A DNA stretch of 64,000 bases from an uncultured Saprospiraceae bacterium (GCA_938015435.1 CALLPN010000003.1:1-64000); one strand, 5' to 3'; shown: positions 27,741 through 37,108, counted from the first letter of the stretch. The notes: generated from the letters alone by a model not told the origin. Numbers and translations are program-made.

Positions 27741-28081
27741 CTATCGATCCTTTTATATTTTATAGCTTACGACAACTATTCTGTTGTGTCATATATTCAA
27801 CATTTTTCAATCTTGTACAATGTTAATAGCATTTGACCACTTTTTGCTCACAAGAAGGTCCTGTTTTTTTACCAAATACAAAATAAGGCTCATCAAGCGA
27901 CATAATACAAGAAACTAAAGTAGCCATACCTTACTCTTGGGTATATAATATATAGATAAGTTACTTATATTTGCAACACAAGGGGATCTGGCCTGATCGA
28001 AATTCGTATCAATTCTAGATGTCTTGCTGAAATGCATGTACACTAAACCCTATTAAATTTTACAATTATATATTATAGATA
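27741..28081. other. Divergent bshA-recA intergenic region
   Basis: This stretch holds the recA promoter and about 100 bases of leader. No frame or RNA gene is supported. I could not identify a LexA-type operator by eye. Confidence 0.5.
27966..27973 (+). promoter_or_regulatory. -7 element of the recA promoter
   Basis: TATATTTG matches TAnnTTTG. The nearest upstream TTG (27937-27939) is 26 bp away, longer than usual. Transcription would start near 27980, about 100 bases before the recA ATG. Confidence 0.5.
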
Positions 28082-29140
28082 ATGGCTAAAGCATCCAAAG
28101 AAAAAGAAGAAAAGCTAAAAGCGCTAGGATTAGCAGTAGATAAACTAGAAAAGACTTACGGTAAAGGTACTGTAATGAAGCTTGGAGATAAACAAGCTGT
28201 AAATATAGAATCGATCTCTACGGGATCTCTAGGTCTAGATATCGCTCTAGGAATGGGTGGATTACCAAAAGGTAGAGTTGTTGAGATATACGGACCAGAA
28301 TCTTCTGGTAAGACGACATTAGCTATCCATGCTATTGCAGAGTGTCAAAAAGCTGGTGGAATAGCAGCAATTATAGATGCTGAGCACGCATTCGATAGAT
28401 TCTATGCAGAAAGCCTGGGGGTAGATACTGAAAACTTACTTATCTCTCAACCAGATAATGGTGAGCAGGGACTTGAGATTGCCGAAAATCTAATTAGATC
28501 TGGAGCCATCGATATCCTAGTAATAGATTCTGTGGCGGCACTAGTACCTAGAGCTGAGATAGAAGGTGAAATGGGAGATTCTAAGATGGGACTTCACGCT
28601 AGATTGATGTCACAGGCACTTAGAAAGCTTACTGGTAGTATCGGTCGTACAGGATGTTGCTGTATTTTCATAAACCAACTAAGAGAGAAAATCGGTGTAA
28701 TGTTTGGTAACCCAGAGACAACTACTGGTGGTAATGCACTTAAGTTTTACGCTTCTGTGAGACTAGATATACGTAAATCTGGATCTGCGATCAAAGACAA
28801 AGAAGGGAACGTAGTAGGTAATCCGATAAAAGTAAAAGTTGTAAAAAATAAGCTTGCTCCTCCGTTTAGAATTGCTACCTTCGATATCATGTTCGGTCAA
28901 GGGATTTCTAAGACTGGAGAAATCATTGATTTGGGCGTTGATAACGAAATTATACAAAAAGCTGGATCATGGTTTAGCTATAGTGGTACCAAGGTTGCAC
29001 AAGGTAGAGAAGGTGCCAAAAGGTTTATGATTGACAACCCAGAAGTGGCTGAAGAGATCATGACAAAAATAAGAGCTGTATACGCTCCAGAGTTAGTTGA
29101 TGATATTCCTGAAGAAGAAAGATTAAAACCAGAAGCATAG
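28082..29140 (+). CDS. recA: Recombinase A
   Basis: RecA forms ATP-dependent filaments on single-stranded DNA, drives strand exchange and stimulates LexA cleavage. The 352-residue protein has Walker A GPESSGKT at 71-78, Walker B near 140-145 ([12 protein letters not shown]), the DNA-binding loops ([22 protein letters not shown] and [22 protein letters not shown] regions), and a short acidic C-terminus ([13 protein letters not shown]). It has its own promoter and a strong terminator, so it is transcribed alone. Confidence 0.98.
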   Translation: MAKASKEKEEKLKALGLAVDKLEKTYGKGTVMKLGDKQAVNIESISTGSLGLDIALGMGGLPKGRVVEIYGPESSGKTTLAIHAIAECQKAGGIAAIIDAEHAFDRFYAESLGVDTENLLISQPDNGEQGLEIAENLIRSGAIDILVIDSVAALVPRAEIEGEMGDSKMGLHARLMSQALRKLTGSIGRTGCCCIFINQLREKIGVMFGNPETTTGGNALKFYASVRLDIRKSGSAIKDKEGNVVGNPIKVKVVKNKLAPPFRIATFDIMFGQGISKTGEIIDLGVDNEIIQKAGSWFSYSGTKVAQGREGAKRFMIDNPEVAEEIMTKIRAVYAPELVDDIPEEERLKPEA

Positions 29141-29213
29141 TTCGCTTCTAATAGTAGATAAAACAATACGAAAGATTATAGTGGAGGCTATCCCAATTGT
29201 TTCCGATTTTATG

Positions 29214-29247
29214 AGAGCGATTTACCTTTGGTAAGTCGCTCTTTTTC
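29214..29247 (+). terminator. Terminator of recA
   Basis: AGAGCGATTTACC pairs with GGTAAGTCGCTCT around a TTT loop, a 13-bp stem with one mismatch, followed directly by TTTTT. It lies about 75 bp after the recA stop. Confidence 0.92.
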
Positions 29248-29290
29248 GTTTTTAATTAATACTTTTCAGCGGTAGGTCTTCCTTGCTAGC

Positions 29291-29590
29291 TACGCAAACC
29301 GCATTACACTTCTTTTGATCGCACTTACTGCATAAACGCTGTAGTTATTTGGGTCGAAGCCCATGCGTTTGCTACGCAAGCCGCATTACTCTTCTTTTGA
29401 TCGCATTTACTGCATAAACGCTGTAGTTATTTGGGTCGAAGCCCATGCGTTTCCCACGCAAGCCGCATTACACTTCTTTTGATCGCGTTTACTGCGTAAA
29501 CGCTGTAGTTATTTGGGTCGAAGCCCATGCTGCGTTTGCTACGCAAGCCGCATTACTCTTCTTTTGATCGCGTTTACTGCGTAAACGCTG
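29291..29590. repeat. Tandem array of 82-85 bp repeats (about 3.6 copies)
   Basis: Units begin at 29291, 29373, 29455 and 29540. The first two steps are 82 bp and the third is 85 bp because of a three-base insertion; the fourth copy ends after about 50 bp. Copies differ at only a few positions. Each unit contains several inverted repeats: TTGC-TAC-GCAA, GCGTTTAC-TGC-GTAAACGC (perfect in copies 3 and 4, degenerate in copies 1 and 2) and GGGT-CGAA-GCCC. The array is richer in G and C than its surroundings and has no open frame. It occupies most of the 505 bp between recA and the AMP nucleosidase gene. Confidence 0.9.
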
Positions 29591-29645
29591 GTTTGGTAAG
29601 GTTTTTGAACTATCAGACTAATGCACACACCTAAAATATAAGTTC

Positions 29646-30416
29646 ATGAAGACTAAAGAAGAAATCGTAACTGATTGGTTAGCAAGATATACTGGTGTTT
29701 CACTAGGAGATCTAGGAGAATATATATTACTAGTTAACTTCAATAACTATGTAAAAAGATTTGCTAAAATGAAAGGGGTTAAGGTTCAAGGAAAGAACCA
29801 TAATATGATCTCCGCTACTTACAAGAATATAACAATCATAAATTTTGGTATGGGAAGTCCTAATGCGGCTCTCATCATGGATCTATTATCGGCAATTAAG
29901 CCTAAGGCTGTACTATTCTTAGGAAAGTGTGGTGGACTTAAGAAACAGAATAAAGTCGGCGATTTGATATTACCTATTGCCGGTATTAGAGGTGATGGTA
30001 CAAGTAATGATTATTTTCCACCAGAAGTACCCGCACTTCCTGCTTTCGCCTTACAAAAGGCCATATCGACTACAGTTAGGGATTTTTCAAGAGATTACTG
30101 GACAGGAACCGTATATACAACCAACAGAAGAGTGTGGGAATTTGATGAAGGCTTCAAAAAGTATCTCAGCAAAACAAAAGCAATGGGTATTGATATGGAG
30201 ACCGCAACTTTATTCTCAGTTGGATTCTATAATAAGATACCTACAGGAGCGTTACTACTTGTTTCAGATATGCCAATGGTTCCAGAAGGAGTAAAAACTA
30301 GCAAAAGTGATAAAACAGTAACAAAGCATTGGGTAGATGATCACCTCAATATTGGTATTGCGTCACTTAGACAGATGATCAACAACTCTGCAACTGTGAA
30401 GCATCTTAAATTTTAA
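29646..30416 (+). CDS. amn: AMP nucleosidase
   Basis: The 256-residue protein belongs to the nucleoside phosphorylase superfamily and matches the short AMP nucleosidase type seen in Bacteroidota, which splits AMP into adenine and ribose 5-phosphate. Key segments are INFGMGSPNAALIMDLL (about 65-81), FLGKCGGL near 98-105 and GIDMETATLFSVGF near 181-194, which holds the ribose-contacting Met-Glu pair. It lacks the extra N-terminal domain of E. coli Amn (484 residues). It leads a likely operon with the coiled-coil protein (24 bp gap) and the flippase. Another nucleosidase of the same fold is possible. Confidence 0.85.
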   Translation: MKTKEEIVTDWLARYTGVSLGDLGEYILLVNFNNYVKRFAKMKGVKVQGKNHNMISATYKNITIINFGMGSPNAALIMDLLSAIKPKAVLFLGKCGGLKKQNKVGDLILPIAGIRGDGTSNDYFPPEVPALPAFALQKAISTTVRDFSRDYWTGTVYTTNRRVWEFDEGFKKYLSKTKAMGIDMETATLFSVGFYNKIPTGALLLVSDMPMVPEGVKTSKSDKTVTKHWVDDHLNIGIASLRQMINNSATVKHLKF

Positions 30417-30440
30417 TAATTAGAAGAGACGAAATCGAGT

Positions 30441-31394
30441 ATGGGGGTGAAAAATATAGATAGCCAACTCAAAGAAGCTGAAGATAATCTCAATATGATC
30501 ATCAATGCCGAACGTAGACTTAAAATAATAGATAGTGAAATAGATATCGTGGAACATGATATACGGGTTCAAGGCAAAAGAATGAATGAGGAGCTAGGAG
30601 ATGTTCATGAGCTTGAAAAAAATGGGATTTCTTCGCTATTTAAAAAAGTACTCGGTGATCATGAACAACAATTAGAAAAAGAACGTCAAGAGTATCTTCA
30701 AGAAGTACTTTCATACAATAGTCTTATTGACGAACTAGAAGTGCTTAAGTTTGAAAAAAAAATACTAGACAAAAAAGTTAGTGGGAAAAGAGAAGCTGTG
30801 GGCCTTTACAAACTCTTAATCGCCGATAAGGAAAGAACTATAAAATTAAGCCATCCGAGAATAGCCGACAGACTTAAAAAAATAGATAATTTAATCGCCG
30901 TTAGCAATCAACTTACCAAAGAAACAGAAGAGGCTATTACATCAGGAAACGACGTACTGAAGCATCTCAATCTAATGATTGAAAATTTGAAATATGTCAA
31001 ACAATGGGGATTATATAGAATGCAAGGTAAAGGCCGTTATAGCAGCTACGAAAAAAAAGGGTATGTTGACAAGGCTCGAAAATTTGTAGGTGTGATACAA
31101 GTGAAGTTTAATATATTTGAAAAAGAACTACAAGACCTGTATCCTGATTATGATCTCAACATGGACAACTACCACTTTAAAGCATTTGTTGATAATTTTT
31201 ATGATGGGTTAATTACTGATTGGATTATTGTCAAAAAACTACAAGTCGCCCTTAATGGAACAGTTGCCGCAACTCACAAAGTGAATAGATTGTTGTCTAT
31301 GCTTCTTGCGGAAAAAGAAAAAATAAAAGTAACCTTAAAGGGTCGAATAGAAGAACGAACACAATTCCTAATAGACTCTAAACTTGAAAAATAA
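30441..31394 (+). CDS. Coiled-coil protein of unknown function between amn and a flippase
   Basis: The 317-residue protein has no signal peptide or membrane segment. Long heptad-like helices cover about 5-130 (rich in Glu, Lys, Leu) and 140-190, separated by a SSLFKKVLGDHEQQ turn. The region 195-270 is less helical and contains GKGRYSSYEKKGYVDKARKF and a WIIVKKLQVAL helix. A final coiled coil ends the protein. I do not recognise the family. It starts 24 bp after amn and ends 3 bp before the flippase GTG, so it is probably translated with the flippase and may act with it in polysaccharide export. Confidence 0.85.
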   Translation: MGVKNIDSQLKEAEDNLNMIINAERRLKIIDSEIDIVEHDIRVQGKRMNEELGDVHELEKNGISSLFKKVLGDHEQQLEKERQEYLQEVLSYNSLIDELEVLKFEKKILDKKVSGKREAVGLYKLLIADKERTIKLSHPRIADRLKKIDNLIAVSNQLTKETEEAITSGNDVLKHLNLMIENLKYVKQWGLYRMQGKGRYSSYEKKGYVDKARKFVGVIQVKFNIFEKELQDLYPDYDLNMDNYHFKAFVDNFYDGLITDWIIVKKLQVALNGTVAATHKVNRLLSMLLAEKEKIKVTLKGRIEERTQFLIDSKLEK

Positions 31395-31397
31395 TTA

Positions 31398-32810
31398 GTG
31401 AAAGATATCAATAGGAATATCAAAAAAAGTATCTATTGGAATTACACTTCTTCTGTAGTTATACATAGTATCGCACTTGCGACTACAGCCATACTACTCA
31501 AATTTATATCACCTGACGACTTTGGTATATTGGCTACATTATTTATTGTCCTAGGACTAGGTTCAATTTTTATAGGTCAAGGATATATATCTGCGATCAT
31601 ACGAGAAAAAATTATTGACAATACAATTCTCAGTACCGTGTTCTGGATAAATGTAGGATTCGGAATTGCAGTAGTTTTATTTTCATTTATTCTAGGTGAT
31701 TTTCTAGGCTACTATTTTGAAATCAAAAACATGAAAGAGTACCTTTCATTTTTTTCGTTGGCCTATCTGATGCAAGCAATTAACGTAGTTCCCTTAGCTA
31801 TGCTTGAGCGCAATCTCGACTTCAAGCAACATTCTATTATACATATCTGTGCTACTGTTGTGGCAGCTATTGTAGCTATAGCCTTAGCACTCAATGATAT
31901 TGGTGTTTATACATTACTTTGGAGAGGCGTAAGTGCAGGTATTGTTGTTACTATTCTAGTTTGGTATAAGAGCGGTTGGCGTCCAGATTTTATATTTCAA
32001 TATAGTTCACTAAGTGATATGCACAAGTTTAGTAGAGGTGTATTAGGTACACAAATCCTTCGGTATGGAGCTAACCAATTAGACAATCTTATGGTCTTGA
32101 AATTACTTGGAACAACAGACCTAGGAATCTATAATCGAGCGAAAACATTTGTTCAAAAACCAGCTAGAGAAATAAATATAAAAACTAGATCAGTCGCCTA
32201 TTCGGCCCTTAGTAAACTAGACAACCCTTCAGAATATAGAACTACCCTATTCAAGTTTACATTATTACTTGCAATGATAATTGTTCCATTATTACTTATT
32301 GTGTTGATCTCTTCAGATACACTCATATATAGATACTTAGATCCAGAGTGGTATCCCATGATAAACATACTCAAGCTATTGGCAATATCTTCTATCATTA
32401 TATCTACCAGTATGCCAAGTCAGATACTATTATCTAAAGGTGCTTCCGATACACTATTTAAAACTGAAATGGTTACTAATGCGATCAAAATTGGTGTGTT
32501 GTTATTTGCATTTAAATATGTAGATTTATTAACCATCGTGGCTTTGTTTCTAATAGGACAAATTTTGTCTAGTCTATATCAAAACATAGTAGCGTACAGA
32601 TTTGTAGATGGATACAAGTCCATGATTTGGAAATATCATATCCTTCCTATTTTTATGGCGTTGCTAGTATACGGAATAGCTGTGGTTATAGATCTAAATG
32701 TAACTGCATGTATACTATCTATGATTGTTAAGTTAATAATTTGTCTTTCTGTTTTTGGTTTTTATGCGTGGAAGACCTATCCAGAAATACTTAAAAGTTT
32801 TACTAAATAA
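31398..32810 (+). CDS. Polysaccharide/oligosaccharide flippase (MOP superfamily, Wzx-like)
   Basis: The 470-residue protein has about 12-14 membrane segments and the N-terminal pattern of lipopolysaccharide flippases (SPDDFGILATLFIVLGLGSIFIGQGY). A central conserved segment is GANQLDNLMVLKLLGTTDLGIYNRAKTF. Such proteins move lipid-linked sugars across the inner membrane. The start is GTG at 31398, only 3 bp after the preceding stop, which supports translational coupling. No glycosyltransferases are nearby, so the sugar cannot be inferred. Confidence 0.92.
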   Translation: MKDINRNIKKSIYWNYTSSVVIHSIALATTAILLKFISPDDFGILATLFIVLGLGSIFIGQGYISAIIREKIIDNTILSTVFWINVGFGIAVVLFSFILGDFLGYYFEIKNMKEYLSFFSLAYLMQAINVVPLAMLERNLDFKQHSIIHICATVVAAIVAIALALNDIGVYTLLWRGVSAGIVVTILVWYKSGWRPDFIFQYSSLSDMHKFSRGVLGTQILRYGANQLDNLMVLKLLGTTDLGIYNRAKTFVQKPAREINIKTRSVAYSALSKLDNPSEYRTTLFKFTLLLAMIIVPLLLIVLISSDTLIYRYLDPEWYPMINILKLLAISSIIISTSMPSQILLSKGASDTLFKTEMVTNAIKIGVLLFAFKYVDLLTIVALFLIGQILSSLYQNIVAYRFVDGYKSMIWKYHILPIFMALLVYGIAVVIDLNVTACILSMIVKLIICLSVFGFYAWKTYPEILKSFTK

Positions 32811-32884
32811 TTTGAACATAAGTTAACTAGTTAGGGTAGACACCTTATGTTTGTCTTTCAATTACTTTAAATACATATCGATAC

Positions 32885-33466
32885 ATGAGTATATCTAGAG
32901 AATTAAATAAAAGGTGTGAAGCAAAATGTGAACTCTGTGGAAGCGAAGAAAATCTCTCTGCCTTTACGGTAACTCCAAAGTCTGGAGAAAAAATAGAAGA
33001 ACAAATCTCTACTTGCAATACTTGCCTGACTCAGATGGAAGGCGATGATCTTGATAAAAATCACTGGAGATGTCTCAATGATAGTATGTGGAATGCTGAA
33101 CCCGCTGTACAAGTAGTATCGTATAGAATGCTACATAGACTCAACGAAGAGTCTTGGGCTCAAGACGCCATCAATATGATATATATGGAGCCCGATACAA
33201 TGGAGTGGGCTCAAGAAGGAATAGAAGATGAATCAGAAAAAATAATCCATAAAGACAGTAATGGTAATATCCTTGAAAATGGTGACACTATCACTCTTAT
33301 TCAAGACCTCAATGTAAAGGGTGCTGGATTCACGGCTAAGAGAGGTGCTGCAATGCGTCGCATTCGTTTAGTACATGACAATCCTGAGCATATAGAAGGA
33401 AAAATAGATGGCCAGCATATCGTATTGCTAACGAAGTATGTCAAAAAGCAACCTAAAGAATCTTAA
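32885..33466 (+). CDS. PhnA-like zinc-ribbon protein
   Basis: The 193-residue protein has an N-terminal zinc-binding part (CEAKCELCG near 12-20 and CNTC near 44-47) and a C-terminal PhnA domain (DSNGNILENGDTITLIQDLNVKG, about 122-145; KRGAAMRRIRLV, about 152-163; IEGKIDGQHIVLLTKYVKK near the end). Despite the name, members of this family are not established phosphonate enzymes. It lies 74 bp after the flippase in the same direction and may share its message. Confidence 0.9.
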   Translation: MSISRELNKRCEAKCELCGSEENLSAFTVTPKSGEKIEEQISTCNTCLTQMEGDDLDKNHWRCLNDSMWNAEPAVQVVSYRMLHRLNEESWAQDAINMIYMEPDTMEWAQEGIEDESEKIIHKDSNGNILENGDTITLIQDLNVKGAGFTAKRGAAMRRIRLVHDNPEHIEGKIDGQHIVLLTKYVKKQPKES

Positions 33467-33614
33467 GGGGAGTATTGTTGTTAATCACTAAAAACAATAT
33501 TGAATGTTATTGATAAAGGAAATTCAGAAATAAAAAGAATGGCTGGCGAAGATTAAAATATTGCAAAGCGGAATGAGTCGTTGTTATGTAATAGAAAAAA
33601 AACTAATTCAGTTT

Positions 33615-33923
33615 TTATCTAATCTTCTCTACACCAATAATTGCATCCTTATTGATAGGACCAAATATGTGTGGAAATAATTCTCCCACAGATACGGCCA
33701 GCTCTTCTTTAAGTGGAGAGGTCGTCTCAAGTAAATCTGCGTCGATAGTCAATTTTAGTAAATCATTTACACCAGTATAATATCTATCTAATACTCCATC
33801 TATCTGTTCATCTCTTGACGCATGAATAAATCCTTCTTGCTCCAACGAAGCATGAATATATTCAGCTGATTCTGATTGTTCTTTCCAAGAAGAAACGGTT
33901 ACGATATGAAAAACTATATTCAC
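33615..33923 (-). CDS. DUF952 family protein
   Basis: The 102-residue protein matches DUF952 (FHIVTVSSWKEQ, then the core EGFIHASRDEQIDGVLDRYY, about 30-50, and VGELFPHIFGPIN). The fold is related to the RES/ADP-ribosyltransferase-like small proteins, and the function is unknown. It starts 8 bp after the end of hisS, so it is probably the second gene of the hisS message. Confidence 0.9.
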   Translation of the reverse strand: MNIVFHIVTVSSWKEQSESAEYIHASLEQEGFIHASRDEQIDGVLDRYYTGVNDLLKLTIDADLLETTSPLKEELAVSVGELFPHIFGPINKDAIIGVEKIR

Positions 33924-33931
33924 TGGATATA

Positions 33932-35293
33932 TTATAATTTTAGCTTTTCTACAAGTTGCGACAAACTATAATTTCCTTGGTCACCAGTAGTCATTTCTTT
34001 GACGGCAATCACATTAGCTTCTACTTCGTCGCTTCCTATAATTGCTACAAATGGAGCGCCAGTACCATGGGCGTATTTCATTTGCTTTTTCATCTTAGCC
34101 GCATCTGGATATAAGTCAGCAGAAACTCCCATTCCTCTCAGAGCACTTACTTGCTTATATGCATATCTATGGCTCTCTGTATCAAACGAAACAAAGAATA
34201 TATCAATACTCTTAGTAACAGACTCCGGAAAAAGGTTACACTCTTCCATGACATCATAAATGCGCTCCGCTCCAAAGGAAACACCCACACCAGACATATC
34301 TTTAAGTCCAAACATACTAGTTAGGTCTGCATATCTTCCCCCTCCAGAAAGACTCCCCATCTTAAGGTCCGGATATGTTTCAGTATCTGCTACAACTTCG
34401 ATGATACACCCTGTATAGTAACTAAGGCCACGAGCCAAAGTAAAGTCAAATTCTATTTTGTTATTGAGTGTATAATCGGACATATAATCCATTACCTCTT
34501 TCATCTCAGATACACCCAACATTCCTGTTTCGCTATCCGATAACTTCGTAGCAATTAAGTCTATATCGTGTATTTCTATGAGATCAAGTATAGTAGACGC
34601 AGCATTGTCATTCATACCCAAATTGGTAAGTTCTATTGCTACTTTATCTCTACCTATTTTGTCAAGTTTATCTATCGCAACAGTAACTCCAATAAAGTTA
34701 TCTGACTGTCCAGTAACTTCTGCTATTCCTTGTAATATTTTTCTGTTGTTCAATTTGATAACCACATCCAAATTTAATCTTGAATATACCGTATCTAATA
34801 TCTGCAGTAGTTCCGACTCATACATCAACGAGTCAGACCCAACCATATCAGCATCACATTGGTAGAACTCTTGGTACCTTCCTTTTTGAGGACGATCTGC
34901 TCTCCATACAGGTTGTATTGCATACCTCTTAAATGGAAACTGAATATCGTTTTGGTGCATCGACACATACCTAGCTAATGGAACAGTAAGATCATATCTT
35001 AGTCCACGTTTTGATATAGAAGATAACATAGCATTACTATTCTTATTTGCTAATGCTTCTGGATTAGCTTTGGCAAGATAATCTCCATTGTTGAGTATCT
35101 TGAATAGTAGCTTATCACCCTCATCACCATACTTTCCTGTAAGTGTCTGCAATAGTTCTATTGCAGGAGTCTCTATCGGCAAGTAAGCGTAAGTTTTAAA
35201 TACTTCTTTGATGTGATCAAAAATGTAATTACGTTTAATAACTTCGGACGGAAGGAAATCTCTAGTGCCTTTGGCGATTGCTGGTTTTGACAT
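33932..35293 (-). CDS. hisS: Histidyl-tRNA synthetase
   Basis: HisRS charges tRNA-His. The 453-residue protein has class II motif 1 (GTRDFLPSE near 9-17 and YLPIETPAIE), motif 2 (AIQPVWRADRPQKGRYQEFYQ; Arg contact with ATP) and the histidine-specific segments LARGLSYYTGCIIEV and GGGRYADLT. The C-terminal anticodon-binding domain starts near 360. The Bacteroidota form is slightly longer than the E. coli enzyme (424). Followed at once by the DUF952 gene. Confidence 0.97.
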   Translation of the reverse strand: MSKPAIAKGTRDFLPSEVIKRNYIFDHIKEVFKTYAYLPIETPAIELLQTLTGKYGDEGDKLLFKILNNGDYLAKANPEALANKNSNAMLSSISKRGLRYDLTVPLARYVSMHQNDIQFPFKRYAIQPVWRADRPQKGRYQEFYQCDADMVGSDSLMYESELLQILDTVYSRLNLDVVIKLNNRKILQGIAEVTGQSDNFIGVTVAIDKLDKIGRDKVAIELTNLGMNDNAASTILDLIEIHDIDLIATKLSDSETGMLGVSEMKEVMDYMSDYTLNNKIEFDFTLARGLSYYTGCIIEVVADTETYPDLKMGSLSGGGRYADLTSMFGLKDMSGVGVSFGAERIYDVMEECNLFPESVTKSIDIFFVSFDTESHRYAYKQVSALRGMGVSADLYPDAAKMKKQMKYAHGTGAPFVAIIGSDEVEANVIAVKEMTTGDQGNYSLSQLVEKLKL

Positions 35294-35351
35294 AAGTGCT
35301 TAGTTAAAATAGGTAATTTGTATTAGGTTATTAGTTTTCTTTCTTTCTATT

Positions 35352-35703
35352 TCACAGATAGCTAATGTATCCATTTAACATTTTAATAGTCGTCTCTATT
35401 TCAATAGCGTACTTATCTTTTGTTGTTGATCAATATATTTACACTCGAGAGCAACATTGAGGTGATCAATGCTTTCAGTCAATGACCCTCTTGCTATTCT
35501 ACAAAATTGTATATTTTCTTGATCGTGTGAAACCTTCCATAACCTTCGGCAATATTAGGTGGACATTTTCTTGTCGAACGAATTAGTTGGTCTGAAAGTC
35601 GAAATTTTACTTCGGAAGGAAACTGTTTTACTAGAACAAAAATATTTTTCTTAGTAAGACAAATCGTTTATAAATTTTCAAATCCCTTAGAATTTTCATC
35701 CAT
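35352..35703 (-). pseudogene. Frameshifted four-helix-bundle protein gene (S23/TIGR02436 type)
   Basis: No single frame is open, but three minus-strand frames joined together give a recognisable protein. The start is at 35703 or 35699 (the latter giving MKILRDLKIYKR). The middle frame reads FVLVKQFPSEVKFRLSDQLI and then RSTRKCPPNIAEGYGRF. A third frame reads CRIARGSLTESIDHLNVALE and CKYIDQQ, and the tail IETTIKMLNGYISYL ends at a TGA at 35352. The order and motifs (FP.E...L.DQ, NIAEGYGR, ARGSLTE) are those of the four-helix-bundle family, known from 23S rRNA intervening sequences and as stand-alone genes in Bacteroidota. At least three disruptions imply decay rather than one sequencing error. 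Confidence 0.82.
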
Positions 35704-35731
35704 ATCACCTAACTAAGCTTTACCTCCCCAC

Positions 35732-36769
35732 CTAAATAACAGATTGAAATTGCTTTAAAAATCGAATGTCATTTTCAAATAACAATCTAATGTCGCCGAT
35801 ATTGTAAAGTAACATGGCTTGTCTTTCGATTCCCATACCAAATGCAAATCCTGAATATTTATCTGGATCGATTCCACAATTACTCAACACGTTAGGATCT
35901 ACCATGCCGCAACCTAAAATCTCGAGATAGCCAGTACCTTTAGTAATCTTATAATCTGTCTCTGATTCTAATCCCCAATAAACATCCATCTCCGCGCTTG
36001 GCTCTGTGAATGGAAAGTAACTAGGTCTCAATCTGATCTCCTTGTCAGCACCGTACATCTCTCTAGTAAAATATAGTAATGTCTGCTTCATATCAGCAAA
36101 AGATACTTTCTCATCTATATATAAACCTTCTACTTGATGAAACTGACAATGCGATCTCGCAGATATCGTTTCATTACGGTATACACGACCTGGTGCTATA
36201 ATACGAATAGGGGGCTTGTTTGCCGTCATCATACGAGATTGTACTGATGACGTATGCGTACGTAATAACCTTGTCACAGAATCTTTAAGGTAGAATGTAT
36301 CCTGCATATCACGCGCTGGGTGATCCTCAGGCGTATTCATCGCAGTGAAGTTATGCCAGTCATCTTCTATTTCTCTCTCTTCTGCTACTACAAAGCCAAT
36401 ACGCTCAAATATATCGATGATCTTACCCATCGTAGTAGCAATTGGGTGACGAGCACCTCCAAATCCACTATAAGCGGGAGCCGACAAATCAATATCTGCC
36501 GCTGCTTCACTTTGAGATTGCTTCTTGAGTAATGTCTGTATTGTATTAAATCTTCCTTCAGCTGCTTGCTTCAGTTCATTTACCTTTTGACCAAAATCTT
36601 TCTTCTGTTCGTTAGGAACATTTCGGATCTCTCCAAATATAGGTTTGATCGCATTCTTTGAACCGAGATATTGGATTCTAAATGCTTCTAATTGCTCAGC
36701 ATTATCTATCGTATATGACTGGATCTCAGTCATCATAGCCGCTATCTTATTGAATACATTATCACTCAT
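35732..36769 (-). CDS. pheS: Phenylalanyl-tRNA synthetase alpha subunit
   Basis: PheS carries the catalytic site of the PheRS heterotetramer that charges tRNA-Phe. The 345-residue protein has the N-terminal coiled coil (1-90), the HPIATTMGKI segment near 107-116, motif 2 (SARSHCQFHQVEGLYIDE) and motif 3 (FAFGMGIERQAMLLYNIGDIR). Phe-binding residues are expected around FTEPSAEMDVY. pheT is not adjacent, which is usual when the two are split in this phylum. Confidence 0.97.
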   Translation of the reverse strand: MSDNVFNKIAAMMTEIQSYTIDNAEQLEAFRIQYLGSKNAIKPIFGEIRNVPNEQKKDFGQKVNELKQAAEGRFNTIQTLLKKQSQSEAAADIDLSAPAYSGFGGARHPIATTMGKIIDIFERIGFVVAEEREIEDDWHNFTAMNTPEDHPARDMQDTFYLKDSVTRLLRTHTSSVQSRMMTANKPPIRIIAPGRVYRNETISARSHCQFHQVEGLYIDEKVSFADMKQTLLYFTREMYGADKEIRLRPSYFPFTEPSAEMDVYWGLESETDYKITKGTGYLEILGCGMVDPNVLSNCGIDPDKYSGFAFGMGIERQAMLLYNIGDIRLLFENDIRFLKQFQSVI

Positions 36770-37070
36770 TTCTTTACTTCTTTATTTATAGACTATTTAG
36801 GGCTTCAAATTTTATTCTTTATCTATGTCCTCGTTATGAATAGTCCTAATATTCATCATAATATCTAGATCAAGGCAAAGGTAAGGAAATACTATATATC
36901 ATTCGATAATCGTCATGAAGAGTGTATAAAACAAAATTGCACCCTACTCAGAGATTGTGATTCTGAATAAGCTTAGCAAGTTAAAGAATCAATAGAATAG
37001 CCCTGACGTCGATTTCGACCGTAGTGAAGAATTTTTATTGCTTGGAATACGAGCTGCAAAGTTCTAATTA
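36770..37070. other. Intergenic region upstream of pheS with a promoter and a REP-like palindrome
   Basis: TACCTTTG on the minus strand (36876-36883) is a full -7 match for pheS. Around 37001-37035 lies a sequence with GATTTCGACCGTAGTGAAGA, similar to interspersed intergenic palindromes I have seen widely in Bacteroidota genomes. No gene is supported. Confidence 0.5.
36876..36883 (-). promoter_or_regulatory. -7 element for pheS
   Basis: TACCTTTG matches TAnnTTTG on the minus strand, about 107 bp upstream of the pheS start. No clear TTG lies at the normal distance upstream. Confidence 0.45.
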
Positions 37071-37108
37071 CATAAAAATGGCTCTGTAGAAAAAATCGAC
37101 AGAGCCAT
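37071..37108 (-). terminator. Terminator of the EGF-like lipoprotein gene
   Basis: On the minus strand ATGGCTCTGT pairs with ACAGAGCCAT, a perfect 10-bp stem with an 11-base loop, followed by TTTTTATG. It lies 21 bp after the stop. Confidence 0.88.

Noticed and set aside
29291-29590. The post-recA repeats as a CRISPR array
   Set aside because: Units are contiguous and nearly identical over their whole 82-85 bp, with no variable spacers, and no cas genes are present.
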